From: Pseudanabaena sp. Salubria-1
GTDB taxonomy: Bacteria > Cyanobacteriota > Cyanobacteriia > Pseudanabaenales > Pseudanabaenaceae
Assembly: GCA_023336205.1 (NCBI GenBank)
Contig: JALQCR010000017.1
Coordinates: 81,349-145,348 of the forward strand
Direction: 5' to 3'
DNA length: 64,000 nt
The position numbers were made by a program, and so were the translations under genes. Below the pieces are notes generated by a model that was not told the origin of the DNA, made no database searches, and worked only from the letters and a program-made list of their open reading frames with translations. Shown here in pieces: positions 44,743 to 54,378 of the stretch. How positions within the stretch are numbered: the first letter of the stretch is position 1; every line of letters begins with the position of its first letter.

Positions 44743-45325
44743 TTAAAGCAAAATCTCTTTGTAAAGTTTGATATAACGCTCTGCTTGCAATTCTAAAGAA
44801 TATTCTGTAAGGGCGATCGTACGACAATTGACGCTCATGGTTTGCTGTAATTGCTCATTTTCTAGTAACTCCACAATGCCATTGCAAAAATCCTTGGCAT
44901 CTTCAGGCTTTGCTAAATACCCTGTGACCATCGGTCTTACTAGATCTGGAACACCACCGATGTCAAAGGATACCATTGGCGTTCCACAAGCCATACTTTC
45001 TTGTAATACCAAAGGTAAGTTGTCAGCACGGGTAGGGAAAATAAACAGGTCAGCCGCCGAATAAGCCATAGACTTTAGGCGATCGCTACTAATATATCCC
45101 AAGCCAATAGTCGGTATTCCTAATTTAGCAGTAATCGCTTCACTACCATTACCAAAGGTCAGAAGTAATACCTCAGCCTTAAGGGATTGTGGTAATTGCT
45201 GTAAAGCATTGAATAATAAATCTCCACCTTTGCGTTTATCTTTAAGACTATCAGCGCCAAATAGAAGTACTTTTTTATTTTGAGGAATACCTAAAACAGC
45301 CTTACATAAATGTCTATCTAATGGT
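44743..45325 (-). pseudogene. GT4 glycosyltransferase, C-terminal fragment
   Basis: The open minus frame reads PLDRHLCKAVLGIPQNKKVLLFGADSLKDKRKGG … AADLFIFPTRADNLPLVLQESMACGTPMVSFDIGGVPDLV, the donor-binding half of a GT4 transferase. The N-terminal about 200 residues are gone: the frame enters the IS30 element at 45326. Beyond the other end of the IS the frame does not continue as a gene, so the rest was probably deleted with the insertion. Not functional. Confidence 0.8.
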
Positions 45326-46414
45326 TCGCCAATTCAAGGATGAAATGCAACGGGTTCTGATGAAGCAAAGAATACTTCGTAAGGAGTACGATAGTCAAGT
45401 GATTTTCTGGGTCTGTGATTGATCAAATTCACTGCCTTCTGAAAGTCCTCTTCTTTCACGATTTTAAAGTTTGTACTTTTGGGATAGAACTCTCTAATTA
45501 ATCCATTGGTGTGTTCATTCAATCCACGTTCCCATGAATGATATGGATTCGCAAAGAAGGTCTCTAGTTTCAATCTTTCAGATAGCTTCTCATGCCCACA
45601 GAATTCTCTTCCATTATCAAAGGTCATTGTCTTTCGAGATGTTGATTCTATAGGCTCAAATAGATTGAATGTCACTCTGTTTATCTCATCCATCGTCTTG
45701 TTCTTAGCTAGTCCAGCAAGTAAATACTTCGATGCTTTATCAACATGCGTAACTACGATACCTGTGTGGTTGCACCCGATTACCGTATCACTTTCCCAAT
45801 GTCCAATCTCTGTTTTTAAATCTGCAATCTTCGGTCGATTCTCTATCCCTACCCTATTGGGAATGCCACCTCGCTTCTGATGGCGACCTTTGCGCCTTCG
45901 TTGCTTTTGCTTCTGCCTCAGATATTGTTGATATATTCCCATCTCTTGATGGTTTGCATAGATCATCAGATAAATCGTCTCATAGCTGATTTTACCTAGC
46001 CCCTCCCTTTCCATTCTCCCTGCTAGTTGCTCTGGGCTGTGGTGTTGCTCTAACCGTTGTTTGACTTCGGCGATCGTCTCAGCACTGATGCTCTGAAATC
46101 TTACCTTTGCTTGTTTCCGTCTTGCTTTCATCAGGGCAACCGCAGTATCTGGCAAATAGCCAATCTGTCGCTCGTCTGTATTGCGCGATAACTCTCTTGA
46201 AATCGTACTTTTGTTTCGCTTCAAGCGACGACCTATCTCTGATACAGATAATTGCTCAATTACTCTTAGTTTATACAGTTCACTTCTTTCTGTGGTGGTA
46301 AGATGGACAAAGCTCATGAGGGTATCCTAATTATTGTGATTAATATCAGAATATCCTTATGAGTCCCTTTACGCAAAGATCTCTAGGTGTTGCATTTCAT
46401 CCTTGAATTGGCGA
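45326..46414 (-). mobile_element. IS30 family insertion sequence
   Basis: The ends TCGCCAATTCAAGGATGAAATGCAAC are perfect inverted repeats of 26 bases. Length 1089 bp. No clear target duplication was found, consistent with loss of flanking DNA. It lies at the border of the polysaccharide cluster. Confidence 0.9.
45334..46317 (-). CDS. IS30 family transposase
   Basis: 327 residues in one frame. N-terminal HTH VIEQLSVSEIGRRLKRNKSTISREL is followed by the catalytic domain with HWESDTVIG (Asp), FDNGREFCGHE (Asp) and RGLNEHTNGLIREFYPK (Glu). No frameshift, so it should be active. Confidence 0.93.
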   Translation of the reverse strand: MSFVHLTTTERSELYKLRVIEQLSVSEIGRRLKRNKSTISRELSRNTDERQIGYLPDTAVALMKARRKQAKVRFQSISAETIAEVKQRLEQHHSPEQLAGRMEREGLGKISYETIYLMIYANHQEMGIYQQYLRQKQKQRRRKGRHQKRGGIPNRVGIENRPKIADLKTEIGHWESDTVIGCNHTGIVVTHVDKASKYLLAGLAKNKTMDEINRVTFNLFEPIESTSRKTMTFDNGREFCGHEKLSERLKLETFFANPYHSWERGLNEHTNGLIREFYPKSTNFKIVKEEDFQKAVNLINHRPRKSLDYRTPYEVFFASSEPVAFHP

Positions 46415-46459
46415 CTTATTAAGCGATTGACGTGCTATTAACTTTACTTGATTGTGTAT

Positions 46460-47800
46460 ATGGAGTCTATAAGCGTGGAGCAATCATCCACTTTTGCAAA
46501 CTTGCAAACCAAAATTAAAGATCATTCGGCATTGGTGGGCGTTATTGGGCTGGGCTATGTGGGCTTACCTTTTGCAGTCGAAAAAGCAAAGGTTGGTTAT
46601 TCAGTGATTGGCTTTGAGCAAAATCCTCAACGAGCAGATCAGGTAAATGCGGGAGACAACTATATTCCTGATGTCAAAACTGAAGAATTGAAAGCAATTG
46701 TTAGTAGTGGCAAACTCAAAGCTGTAACCAGTTACGAGCAAATATCACAAATGGATGCGATCGTTATTTGTGTACCAACTCCACTTACAAAGAATCTCAC
46801 ACCCAATTTAAGCTATATCGAGTCTGTCACTCAGCAGTTAGCCCAATATCTGAGAGCAGGTCAATTAATTACCCTTGAGTCAACAACTTATCCTGGGACG
46901 ACCGATGAGGTGATGCGTCCAATTTTGGAGCAGGTTAGTGGGTTAAAACAGGGGGAAGATTTTTTCTTAGCCCATTCGCCTGAGCGAGTCGATCCAGGTA
47001 ATTTGCGCTACACCACCAAAAATACCAATAAAGTGGTTGGCGCATCTGATCCACGTTCCTTAGAAATTGCCAAGTTATTTTACGAACAAACCATTGATCA
47101 CGTAGTTCCTGTGAGTAGTGCCAAAGCTGCCGAATTAGTTAAGGTATTTGAAAATACTTTTCGGGCTGTAAATATAGCTCTTGTTAATGAATTGGCTATA
47201 CTTTGCGATCGCATGGATCTCAATGTCTGGGAAGTTCTAGATGCTGCTAATACTAAGCCCTTTGGAATTATGCCATTTTACCCAGGTCCTGGCGTAGGCG
47301 GTCACTGTATTCCCATCGATCCTCATTATTTAGAGTGGAAAGCCAAGGAATTTAACTTTGAAACCCATTTCATTGCCCTTGCAGGTGAAATCAACCGTCG
47401 AATGCCTGAATTCGTGCGCGAGAAAGCATGGCGGGTGCTTAACCAAGTTGGAGTTGCCCCATCTCGATCCAATATTTTAGTAATGGGTGTCGCCTACAAA
47501 AAAAATATTGATGATTGGCGTGAGTCTCCCTCAATTAATGTGATTAAGCGACTACTCGAAGATCATGCCAATATTGTTTATCATGATCCTTTTGTGTCTG
47601 AAATCAAGATCCGTGGTCAAGTTTTCCAATCAGTTCCACTTACCGATGACGCGATCGCTAATGCAGATATCGTTATAATTTTGACCGATCATAGTCAAAT
47701 TGATTATGCAAATCTTGTTGCTAAAGCGAAGTCAATTCTCGATACAAGAGGAGTGACAAGACATCTGCAAGGCGATCGAGCTAACGTTACACTCCTCTAA
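46460..47800 (+). CDS. wbpA: UDP-N-acetylglucosamine 6-dehydrogenase-like (WbpA type)
   Basis: Oxidises the C6 alcohol of a UDP-sugar to a carboxylate with NAD. GVIGLGYVGLPFAVEKAK is the Rossmann motif, STTYPGTTDEV and SPERVDPGN are conserved in the UDP-sugar dehydrogenases, and GPGVGGHCIPIDPHYLEWKA holds the catalytic Cys. It is of the WbpA/TviB class rather than the UDP-glucose class, by these motifs and by the next genes. I took the ATG at 46460 rather than the TTG at 46448. It starts the four-gene set for a diacetamido-glucuronic acid sugar. Confidence 0.85.
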   Translation: MESISVEQSSTFANLQTKIKDHSALVGVIGLGYVGLPFAVEKAKVGYSVIGFEQNPQRADQVNAGDNYIPDVKTEELKAIVSSGKLKAVTSYEQISQMDAIVICVPTPLTKNLTPNLSYIESVTQQLAQYLRAGQLITLESTTYPGTTDEVMRPILEQVSGLKQGEDFFLAHSPERVDPGNLRYTTKNTNKVVGASDPRSLEIAKLFYEQTIDHVVPVSSAKAAELVKVFENTFRAVNIALVNELAILCDRMDLNVWEVLDAANTKPFGIMPFYPGPGVGGHCIPIDPHYLEWKAKEFNFETHFIALAGEINRRMPEFVREKAWRVLNQVGVAPSRSNILVMGVAYKKNIDDWRESPSINVIKRLLEDHANIVYHDPFVSEIKIRGQVFQSVPLTDDAIANADIVIILTDHSQIDYANLVAKAKSILDTRGVTRHLQGDRANVTLL

Positions 47801-47839
47801 GTTTTATAAACCTGAATCTGGATATCTCAAAAATTATCT

Positions 47840-48793
47840 ATGCAAAAAGTTATTGTGGTTGGGGCAGGTAGTTGGGGTAAAAATCTCATCCGTAATTTTT
47901 ATGCCCTTGATGCATTGGCAGGTGTTGCCGAAATGAGTCCAGACTTACGGGCGGGGGTCGCATCTAGTTTTCCTGATGTGACTCTTTATGATGATCTGCA
48001 ATCAGCCTTAGAAACGAATGCAGCGATCGTGTTAGCAACTCCTGCGCCATCCCATTACAAACTGGCTCTGCAAGCCCTGCAAGCAGGTAAAGATGTATTT
48101 GTGGAGAAGCCGATGACTCTCAAAGCGTCGGAGGCTCGTCATCTTGCGGAATACGCGGATCGCCAAAACCAGATTTTAATGGTGGGGCATTTGTTGCTAT
48201 ATCAACCTGCGATCGCTTGGATGCGTGACTATTTAGCCACTGGTAAAGCTGGCAAAGTATTTCATGTATCAACACAAAGGGCAAAGCTCGGAAAGGTTCG
48301 CCGTGAAGAAAATGTCTGGTGGTCTTTTGCCCCCCATGATGTCTCCGTAATTTTGGATTTATTGAGCATTTCATCGGACAGCCTGAAGTTACAGGCAGTT
48401 AAAGCAAGTGGTCACGCTATGTTGCAGTCGGGTATTGCTGACAACGTTCATGTAGATTTACAATTCGCCAGTGGGCAAACTGCCCATGTACATACTTCGT
48501 GGTACTACCCTTTGTCTCAGCGTTCTACTGTTGTGCTTGCCGAAAAACAAATGCTGGTCTACGACGAGGTGGCTCAGACCGTTACGATTCACAACAAAAC
48601 CATTGATGCCGAGTTAAACAATCAGGATCATGGTAGTGAAACAGTGGAAATTGCAGCTGCCGAGCCCTTAAAAATTGAATGCCAGCATTTTCTTGATTGT
48701 ATTGCCACCCGTCAACGTCCGCGATCGGATGGTTGGAATGGGGTGGCAGTTGTGGAAGTTTTGGAAAAAGCTGAGGAGGCGATTAATGCCTGA
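47840..48793 (+). CDS. wlbA: Gfo/Idh/MocA oxidoreductase (WlbA/WbpB type)
   Basis: The step is oxidation of the 3-OH of UDP-GlcNAcA to a ketone. The N-terminal VIVVGAGSWGKNLIRNFYAL binds NAD. AGKDVFVEKPMTL is the EKP motif of the family, and VGHLLLYQPAIAWMRDYL and WWSFAPHDVSVI the later blocks. 317 residues. Its stop overlaps the start of the acetyltransferase gene (8 bases), showing an operon. Confidence 0.8.
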   Translation: MQKVIVVGAGSWGKNLIRNFYALDALAGVAEMSPDLRAGVASSFPDVTLYDDLQSALETNAAIVLATPAPSHYKLALQALQAGKDVFVEKPMTLKASEARHLAEYADRQNQILMVGHLLLYQPAIAWMRDYLATGKAGKVFHVSTQRAKLGKVRREENVWWSFAPHDVSVILDLLSISSDSLKLQAVKASGHAMLQSGIADNVHVDLQFASGQTAHVHTSWYYPLSQRSTVVLAEKQMLVYDEVAQTVTIHNKTIDAELNNQDHGSETVEIAAAEPLKIECQHFLDCIATRQRPRSDGWNGVAVVEVLEKAEEAINA

Positions 48794-49400
48794 GATGAAT
48801 TCTGTTAATTCTCCAAAAGAACAAGATTACTTTGCCCATGAATCCGCTTATATCGATGTAGGTGCAAGCATTGGCAATGGCACAAAAATCTGGCATTTCT
48901 CTCACATTATGGGCAAAGCCAAGATTGGGAATAACTGCATTCTTGCTCAAAATGTATTTGTCGCGGACAACGTGATTGTGGGCGATCGCTGCAAGATTCA
49001 AAACAATGTCTCTCTTTACGAAGGCGTAATCCTCGAAGATTATGTGTTTTGTGGTCCCAGCATGGTGTTTACCAATGTGAAAACGCCACGCTGTGAATAT
49101 CCTCGCAACACCAGTGCTGACTATGGAACAACGCGGATCAAACATGGATCGAGTATCGGCGCAAATGCTACGATTGTCTGCGGCATCACCCTGCATGAAC
49201 GCGCCTTTGTCGCCGCAGGTGCAGTGGTCACCAAAGATGTTCCTGCCTATGCCATGGTTGCAGGTGTTCCTGCCAGAATCATCGGCTGGATGAGTGCCTA
49301 TGGTGATGTCCTCGAATTTGATTCTGAAGGATACGCAGTAGACTCCATTGGCGATAAATACCAAAAAACATCAGATACAGAAATCAAAAAATTAGCATGA
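48786..49400 (+). CDS. wlbB: UDP-sugar N-acetyltransferase (WlbB/WbpD type)
   Basis: A left-handed beta-helix (hexapeptide) acetyltransferase. HESAYIDVGASIGNGTKIWHF, NNCILAQNVFVADNV and VVTKDVPAYAMVAGVPARIIGW are its repeats. It adds the 3-N-acetyl group of the diacetamido sugar. Translation from 48786 (MPEMNSVN) overlaps the previous gene. A later ATG at 48795 is possible. The last codons overlap the start of the aminotransferase. Confidence 0.85.
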   Translation: MPEMNSVNSPKEQDYFAHESAYIDVGASIGNGTKIWHFSHIMGKAKIGNNCILAQNVFVADNVIVGDRCKIQNNVSLYEGVILEDYVFCGPSMVFTNVKTPRCEYPRNTSADYGTTRIKHGSSIGANATIVCGITLHERAFVAAGAVVTKDVPAYAMVAGVPARIIGWMSAYGDVLEFDSEGYAVDSIGDKYQKTSDTEIKKLA

Positions 49401-50554
49401 GCGATCAAAAAATCCCGATTCTCGACCTCTCTCCCCAGTACCAAAGCCTTAAGCCCGAAATCTATGCAGCGATTGATCGCGTATTGGAGTCAGGTCAGTT
49501 CATCATGGGACCTGATGTCAAGCAGTTCGAGCAGGAGGTTGCGACTTATTTAGGTGTTAAACACGCGATCGCGGTTAATTCTGGGACAGACGCTCTGGTA
49601 ATTGGCTTGCGAGCAATGGGTATTGGATCTGGGGACGAAGTGATTACCACGCCTTTTTCTTTCTTTGCAACAGCTGAGTCAATTAGTAGCGTTGGTGCAA
49701 CCCCCATTTTTGTCGATATTGATCCAAAGACCTTTAATATTGACCCTGCCAAAATTAAGGACAAAATTACATCTCGAACTAAGGCTATTATGCCTGTGCA
49801 TCTTTATGGTAATCCTGCGGCCATGACGCAAATTATAGAGATTGCTCAAGCTCATGGCTTGAAAGTAATTGAAGATTGTGCTCAATCCTTTGGCGCTCGT
49901 TATTCAGGTTCTTGCTCAGGTTGTGATACATCTTGTAGCGACTCAATTCGCTCAGAAATCTCAGGCAAGATGACAGGCGCAATTGGCGATGTGGGCGCTT
50001 ATTCGTTTTTCCCATCTAAAAATTTGGGAGCTTATGGTGATGGCGGACTGATTGCCACCAATGATGATGCGATCGCTGATCTAGCAAGGATGCTGCGTGT
50101 TCATGGTGCTAAAAAGAAATATCACAATGAAATCATTGGCTATAACTCCCGCCTAGACACCTTACAGGCTGCCATCCTGCGTGTGAAGTTACCCCATATT
50201 GATGAGTGGAACTCAGGTCGCCGCCGTGTGGCAAGTTTATATACTGAGTTATTAGCAGATATCCCTGAAGTAGTCGCGCCTGAAGTGGTCTCTGGTCACG
50301 TTTTTCATCAATACACAATTCGGATTATTAAAGGCGATCGTGACAAAGTGGCAAGTGATCTATCGGCTAAGGGTATTAGCACAATGATCTATTATCCAAT
50401 TCCTCAAGATCGGTTACCAATTTATGCAGGTAAATATCCAGTTAATCCCATCAGCGATCAACTAGGAACACAAGTATTAAGCTTGCCAATTTGGCCAGAG
50501 CTAGATCGCTCGATCGCCGAAGAAGTGATAGGATGCCTTAGAACAAGTATTTAG
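49397..50554 (+). CDS. wbpE: DegT/DnrJ/EryC1 PLP aminotransferase (WbpE type) with Cys/Ser-rich insertion
   Basis: Puts an amino group on C3 of the UDP-3-keto sugar using PLP. Blocks are LDLSPQYQSLKPEI, GTDALVIGLRAMGIGSGDEVI, EDCAQSFGARY and SFFPSKNLGAYGDGG with the PLP lysine. Unusual is about 18 additional residues, SCSGCDTSCSDSIRSEISGK, between GARY and AIGDVGAYSFFP, where most members have a short loop. It overlaps the acetyltransferase by four bases (ATGA). Confidence 0.85.
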   Translation: MSDQKIPILDLSPQYQSLKPEIYAAIDRVLESGQFIMGPDVKQFEQEVATYLGVKHAIAVNSGTDALVIGLRAMGIGSGDEVITTPFSFFATAESISSVGATPIFVDIDPKTFNIDPAKIKDKITSRTKAIMPVHLYGNPAAMTQIIEIAQAHGLKVIEDCAQSFGARYSGSCSGCDTSCSDSIRSEISGKMTGAIGDVGAYSFFPSKNLGAYGDGGLIATNDDAIADLARMLRVHGAKKKYHNEIIGYNSRLDTLQAAILRVKLPHIDEWNSGRRRVASLYTELLADIPEVVAPEVVSGHVFHQYTIRIIKGDRDKVASDLSAKGISTMIYYPIPQDRLPIYAGKYPVNPISDQLGTQVLSLPIWPELDRSIAEEVIGCLRTSI

Positions 50555-50638
50555 AACTAGTTCATCTTTCAGCTTGCCATTTATGTAATCAAGCAATTTA
50601 ATCAAGCAATTTGTAGAATTTGAGTAAGGAATTAGGGA

Positions 50639-51652
50639 ATGGACTTAAAAGGTAAGCGCTTTCTGGTCATTGGTGGGGCAGGATTTATTGGCTCTCATAC
50701 AGTCGATCAGCTTCTTCAGGAAGATGTTGCAGAAATTCGGATCTACGATAACCTGAGCCGTGGTAGTCGTGAAAACCTTGCTGAGTCACTCAAAGATTCA
50801 AGGGTCAATATCTTCCCTCTGGGTGGGGAGTTGATGCATCGAGATATTTTAGATGTAGCCATGAAAGATATTGATGGAGTGTTCCATTTTGCAGCGCTCT
50901 GGCTATTACATTGCTATGACTTTCCTCGTTCTGCATTTGAAGTAAATATTGGCGGTACATTTAATGTACTTGAAGCTTGTATTAACAATGGGGTGAAAAA
51001 GCTGGTTTATTCCTCATCTGCTTCTGTTTATGGAGATGCACTAGAAGAACCAATCACCGAAGATCATCCCTACAACAACAATAACTTTTACGGCGCTACC
51101 AAGATCGCTGGCGAGCATATGTGTCGCTCTTTGTACCATCGCTACAAAGGTACTGACAAGCATTTTGACTATGTAGGCTTGCGATATATGAATGTATATG
51201 GTCCACGCCAAGACTACAAAGGAACATATATTGCCGTAATCATGAAAATCCTAGATCGTCTAGATAAGGGCTTACCGCCTGTTGTTTATGGCGATGGATC
51301 ACAAGCCTATGACTTTATATATGTTGGTGACTGTGCTGCTGCAAATGTATGTTCAATGAAAGCTGATACCACAGACTCTTTCTACAACGTTGGTACAGGT
51401 GTAAAAACAACTATTCAAGAGTTAGCTGAAATGATCTTGGAAGTTACAGGCTCTCACCTCAAAATTCAGTATGAACCTGGTGGCACAACCTTTGTCAAAA
51501 ATCGTGTTGGTTGTCCTAAAAAAGCAACTTCAGAAATTGGGTTTACAGCTAAAGCTGAGTTGCGCGAAGGAATCAAAAACTTGATTGAGTGGCGCAATAC
51601 CCATAAAGAAGACGTGGAAATGCGTCGTTTAGCAGCTGGGCTTAAAGGATAA
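50639..51652 (+). CDS. NAD-dependent nucleotide-sugar epimerase/dehydratase
   Basis: Extended SDR protein. IGGAGFIGSHTVDQLL binds NAD, YSSSASVYGDAL and NFYGATKIAGEHM give the Ser and Tyr-x-x-x-Lys, and YMNVYGPRQDYKGTYIAV follows. It resembles UDP-glucose 4-epimerases, but the exact substrate is unknown. It is in line with the asnB-like gene 15 bases downstream. Confidence 0.8.
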   Translation: MDLKGKRFLVIGGAGFIGSHTVDQLLQEDVAEIRIYDNLSRGSRENLAESLKDSRVNIFPLGGELMHRDILDVAMKDIDGVFHFAALWLLHCYDFPRSAFEVNIGGTFNVLEACINNGVKKLVYSSSASVYGDALEEPITEDHPYNNNNFYGATKIAGEHMCRSLYHRYKGTDKHFDYVGLRYMNVYGPRQDYKGTYIAVIMKILDRLDKGLPPVVYGDGSQAYDFIYVGDCAAANVCSMKADTTDSFYNVGTGVKTTIQELAEMILEVTGSHLKIQYEPGGTTFVKNRVGCPKKATSEIGFTAKAELREGIKNLIEWRNTHKEDVEMRRLAAGLKG

Positions 51653-51667
51653 AGGCAGATAAAACTA

Positions 51668-53545
51668 ATGTGTGGAATTGCTGGAGTCTTCCATTTTGAC
51701 GGTGAGCCTGTTTCATCGGTCATTTTAAAAAAAATGACCGATGCGATCGCTCATCGTGGTCCTGATGGCGAAGGTCAGTTTATCGAAGGCGGAGTAGGAC
51801 TAGGACATCGCCGCTTGGCAATTATTGACTTGTCCCCTGCGGGACATCAGCCGATGTCCACTGCCAATGGTCGATTTGTGATTAGTTTTAACGGCGAGAT
51901 CTATAACTTTAATGAACTGCGTGTTGAACTTGAGGCGCTTGGCTGTCCTTTTCATTCCCGCACAGACACTGAAGTCCTGCTCTATGCCTATGCCACATGG
52001 GGTGAAAATTGCCTAAATCGACTCAATGGCATGTTTGCCTTTGCAATCTTTGATCGACATACCCAAGAAGTCTTCATTGCTCGCGATCGCTATGGCATCA
52101 AGCCTCTGTACTACACTCTGCAAGGGCAGAAATTTATTTTTGGCTCTGAAGTAAAGGCGATCTTGGCTAATTCTAGCTATCAAACCACAATTGACCAATC
52201 GGGACTGCTCGAATACCTTACATTTCAAAATTTCTTTACGGACAGCACCCTATTTCAGGATGTCAAACTCCTGCCAGCAGGAACATCAATGTTGTTGTCA
52301 CGAGAGTCAGGTCGAAACCTACAGATCAAACAATATTGGGATTATCATTTTGTTGAACCCGAAAAACCTCTAGATGAACGTGAGTATATTGAAGAACTCG
52401 ATCGCCTGTTTCGTCAAGCGGTTAATCGACAGCTCATCAGTGACGTTGAGCTAGGTGCATATCTCAGTGGGGGCATGGATAGCGGCTCGATTACGGCGAT
52501 CGCGGCTCTACAACTCCCATATCTTAAGTCTTTTACATGTGGTTTTGATCTCAACTCAGCATCTGGTATTGAAGTTAGCTATGATGAGCGTGAGGCTGCT
52601 GAATATATGTCCTATTTATTTAAGACCGAACATTATGAGATGGTCTTAAAAGCAGGAGACATGGAGCGAGTTATGCCTCGTCTTGCTTGGCACTTAGAAG
52701 AGCCACGAGTTGGTCAAAGTTATCCTAACTTTTATGTAGCACAGCTAGCGAGTAAATTTGTCAAGGTTGTCATGTCTGGAACTGGTGGTGACGAGTTGTT
52801 TGCGGGTTATCCTTGGCGTTATTATCGAGCTGTAGTCAATGACGATTTTGACCATTACATTGACAAATATTACGGATTTTGGCAACGTCTCTTGGTTAAT
52901 GGTGAAACGAAGTCAGTTCTTGCCCCAATATGGGATCAAGTAAAACATATTTCCACTAAAGGTATTTTTAAAGGAGTTTTTCGTCAACCAAGACTACAAA
53001 TGTCTCGTCCCGAAGATTATGTCAATTGTTCGCTTTATTTTGAAGCTAAAACTTTTTTGCATGGTCTACTGACAGTTGAAGATAAACTGAGCATGGCGCA
53101 TTCTCTAGAAACTAGAGTGCCTTTTTTAGACAATGACTTGGTTGATTTCGCGATGAAAATGCCAGTAAATTTAAAACTTGGCAATCTTACCGAAGTGGTT
53201 CAACTCAATGAGAATGATCTTGGCAATAAAACTGCTAAATATTTTCAAAAGACAAAAGACGGCAAATTACTATTGCGTAAAGTTATTTCTCGATATATAC
53301 CTACGACTGTCACAGAAAGAGAAAAACAAGGTTTTTCTGCTCCTGATGCTAGTTGGTTTAAGGGAGATAGTATAGATTATGTCCGACGGAGATTGTCTGA
53401 TCCCAAAGCTCAGATTTACAATTTTCTCGATCATAAATCTGTACAATTACTAATCGATCAGCATCTTGATGGCAAGCAAAATCGTCGTCTTTTGATTTGG
53501 TCGTTGCTCAATTTAGAAAGTTGGTGTGAGCAGTTTTTAGGATGA
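51668..53545 (+). CDS. asnB: Asparagine synthase (glutamine-hydrolysing) family, AsnB-like
   Basis: The N-terminal glutaminase (MCGIAGVFHFDG, nucleophile Cys2; RGPDGEGQF; FNGEIYNF) and the C-terminal synthetase (SGGMDSGSITAIAAL, ATP PP-loop) are both present. In polysaccharide clusters such proteins often amidate a sugar carboxylate, here fitting the uronic acid made by WbpA; that is inference. 625 residues is standard. It overlaps the following ABC permease gene by four bases. Confidence 0.85.
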   Translation: MCGIAGVFHFDGEPVSSVILKKMTDAIAHRGPDGEGQFIEGGVGLGHRRLAIIDLSPAGHQPMSTANGRFVISFNGEIYNFNELRVELEALGCPFHSRTDTEVLLYAYATWGENCLNRLNGMFAFAIFDRHTQEVFIARDRYGIKPLYYTLQGQKFIFGSEVKAILANSSYQTTIDQSGLLEYLTFQNFFTDSTLFQDVKLLPAGTSMLLSRESGRNLQIKQYWDYHFVEPEKPLDEREYIEELDRLFRQAVNRQLISDVELGAYLSGGMDSGSITAIAALQLPYLKSFTCGFDLNSASGIEVSYDEREAAEYMSYLFKTEHYEMVLKAGDMERVMPRLAWHLEEPRVGQSYPNFYVAQLASKFVKVVMSGTGGDELFAGYPWRYYRAVVNDDFDHYIDKYYGFWQRLLVNGETKSVLAPIWDQVKHISTKGIFKGVFRQPRLQMSRPEDYVNCSLYFEAKTFLHGLLTVEDKLSMAHSLETRVPFLDNDLVDFAMKMPVNLKLGNLTEVVQLNENDLGNKTAKYFQKTKDGKLLLRKVISRYIPTTVTEREKQGFSAPDASWFKGDSIDYVRRRLSDPKAQIYNFLDHKSVQLLIDQHLDGKQNRRLLIWSLLNLESWCEQFLG

Positions 53546-54378
53546 ACATGCGATCGCTATTTACAGGGAATCTCCAACCATTTCGGGAAGTTTTTAGGCT
53601 GCTGACTACTTATAAGACTCTGACATGGGAGATGGCAAAGCGAGAAATCACTGATCGCTATCAGGGGCAATTTTTTGGATTATTTTGGGCGGTAATACAT
53701 CCACTAGTTTTAATTGGTGTCTACATTTTTGTTTTTGTAATTGTGTTCAAAATCAAAATCGGCGGTACAAGGGAAATGCCCCTTGATTACACAACCTATT
53801 TACTTTCGGGGTTAATACCTTGGATGGCTGTGCAAGAGAGTATGTCTAAGGCAAGCACAGTTATTACCAGTAATGCCAGCCTAGTCAAGCAAGTCGTTTT
53901 CCCAATTGAGATTCTGCCAATAAAGAGTGTATTGGCATCGATGATTACTCAAGGGATATTTTTTGCGATTTTGATTGTGTATGTCTTGGCAACGCATAGC
54001 AACGTGCCTGCGACCTATGCACTTTTGCCTTTGCTGGTATTTGTACAAATGATTGGCATGGCAGGTGTATCTTATGTTTTGGCAGCGATCGGTACTTATT
54101 TCCGCGACATCAAGGATATTGTGCAAGTATTTACAGTGGTGGGGATTTACGTCATGCCAATTTTTTATCTTCCCGAACAAGTCCCTGAAATATTTAGATT
54201 AATTCTGTACCTTAATCCATTTAGTTACATGATCTGGTGCTATCAAGATGCTCTATATTTTGGGAAGTTTATGCATCCATGGGCATGGGTTGTATATATT
54301 GTAATCAGCCATGTTATTTTTGCACTTGGTTATAGAATTTTTTGCCGATTAAAAGTTATGTTTGGGAATGTGCTGTGA
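53542..54378 (+). CDS. wzm: ABC-2 polysaccharide export permease (Wzm type)
   Basis: With Wzt it moves lipid-linked glycan across the inner membrane. 278 residues, six membrane segments, typical KREITDRYQGQFFGLFWAVIHPL and NPFSYMIWCYQDALYFG. It overlaps asnB upstream and wzt downstream by four bases each. Confidence 0.9.
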   Translation: MNMRSLFTGNLQPFREVFRLLTTYKTLTWEMAKREITDRYQGQFFGLFWAVIHPLVLIGVYIFVFVIVFKIKIGGTREMPLDYTTYLLSGLIPWMAVQESMSKASTVITSNASLVKQVVFPIEILPIKSVLASMITQGIFFAILIVYVLATHSNVPATYALLPLLVFVQMIGMAGVSYVLAAIGTYFRDIKDIVQVFTVVGIYVMPIFYLPEQVPEIFRLILYLNPFSYMIWCYQDALYFGKFMHPWAWVVYIVISHVIFALGYRIFCRLKVMFGNVL

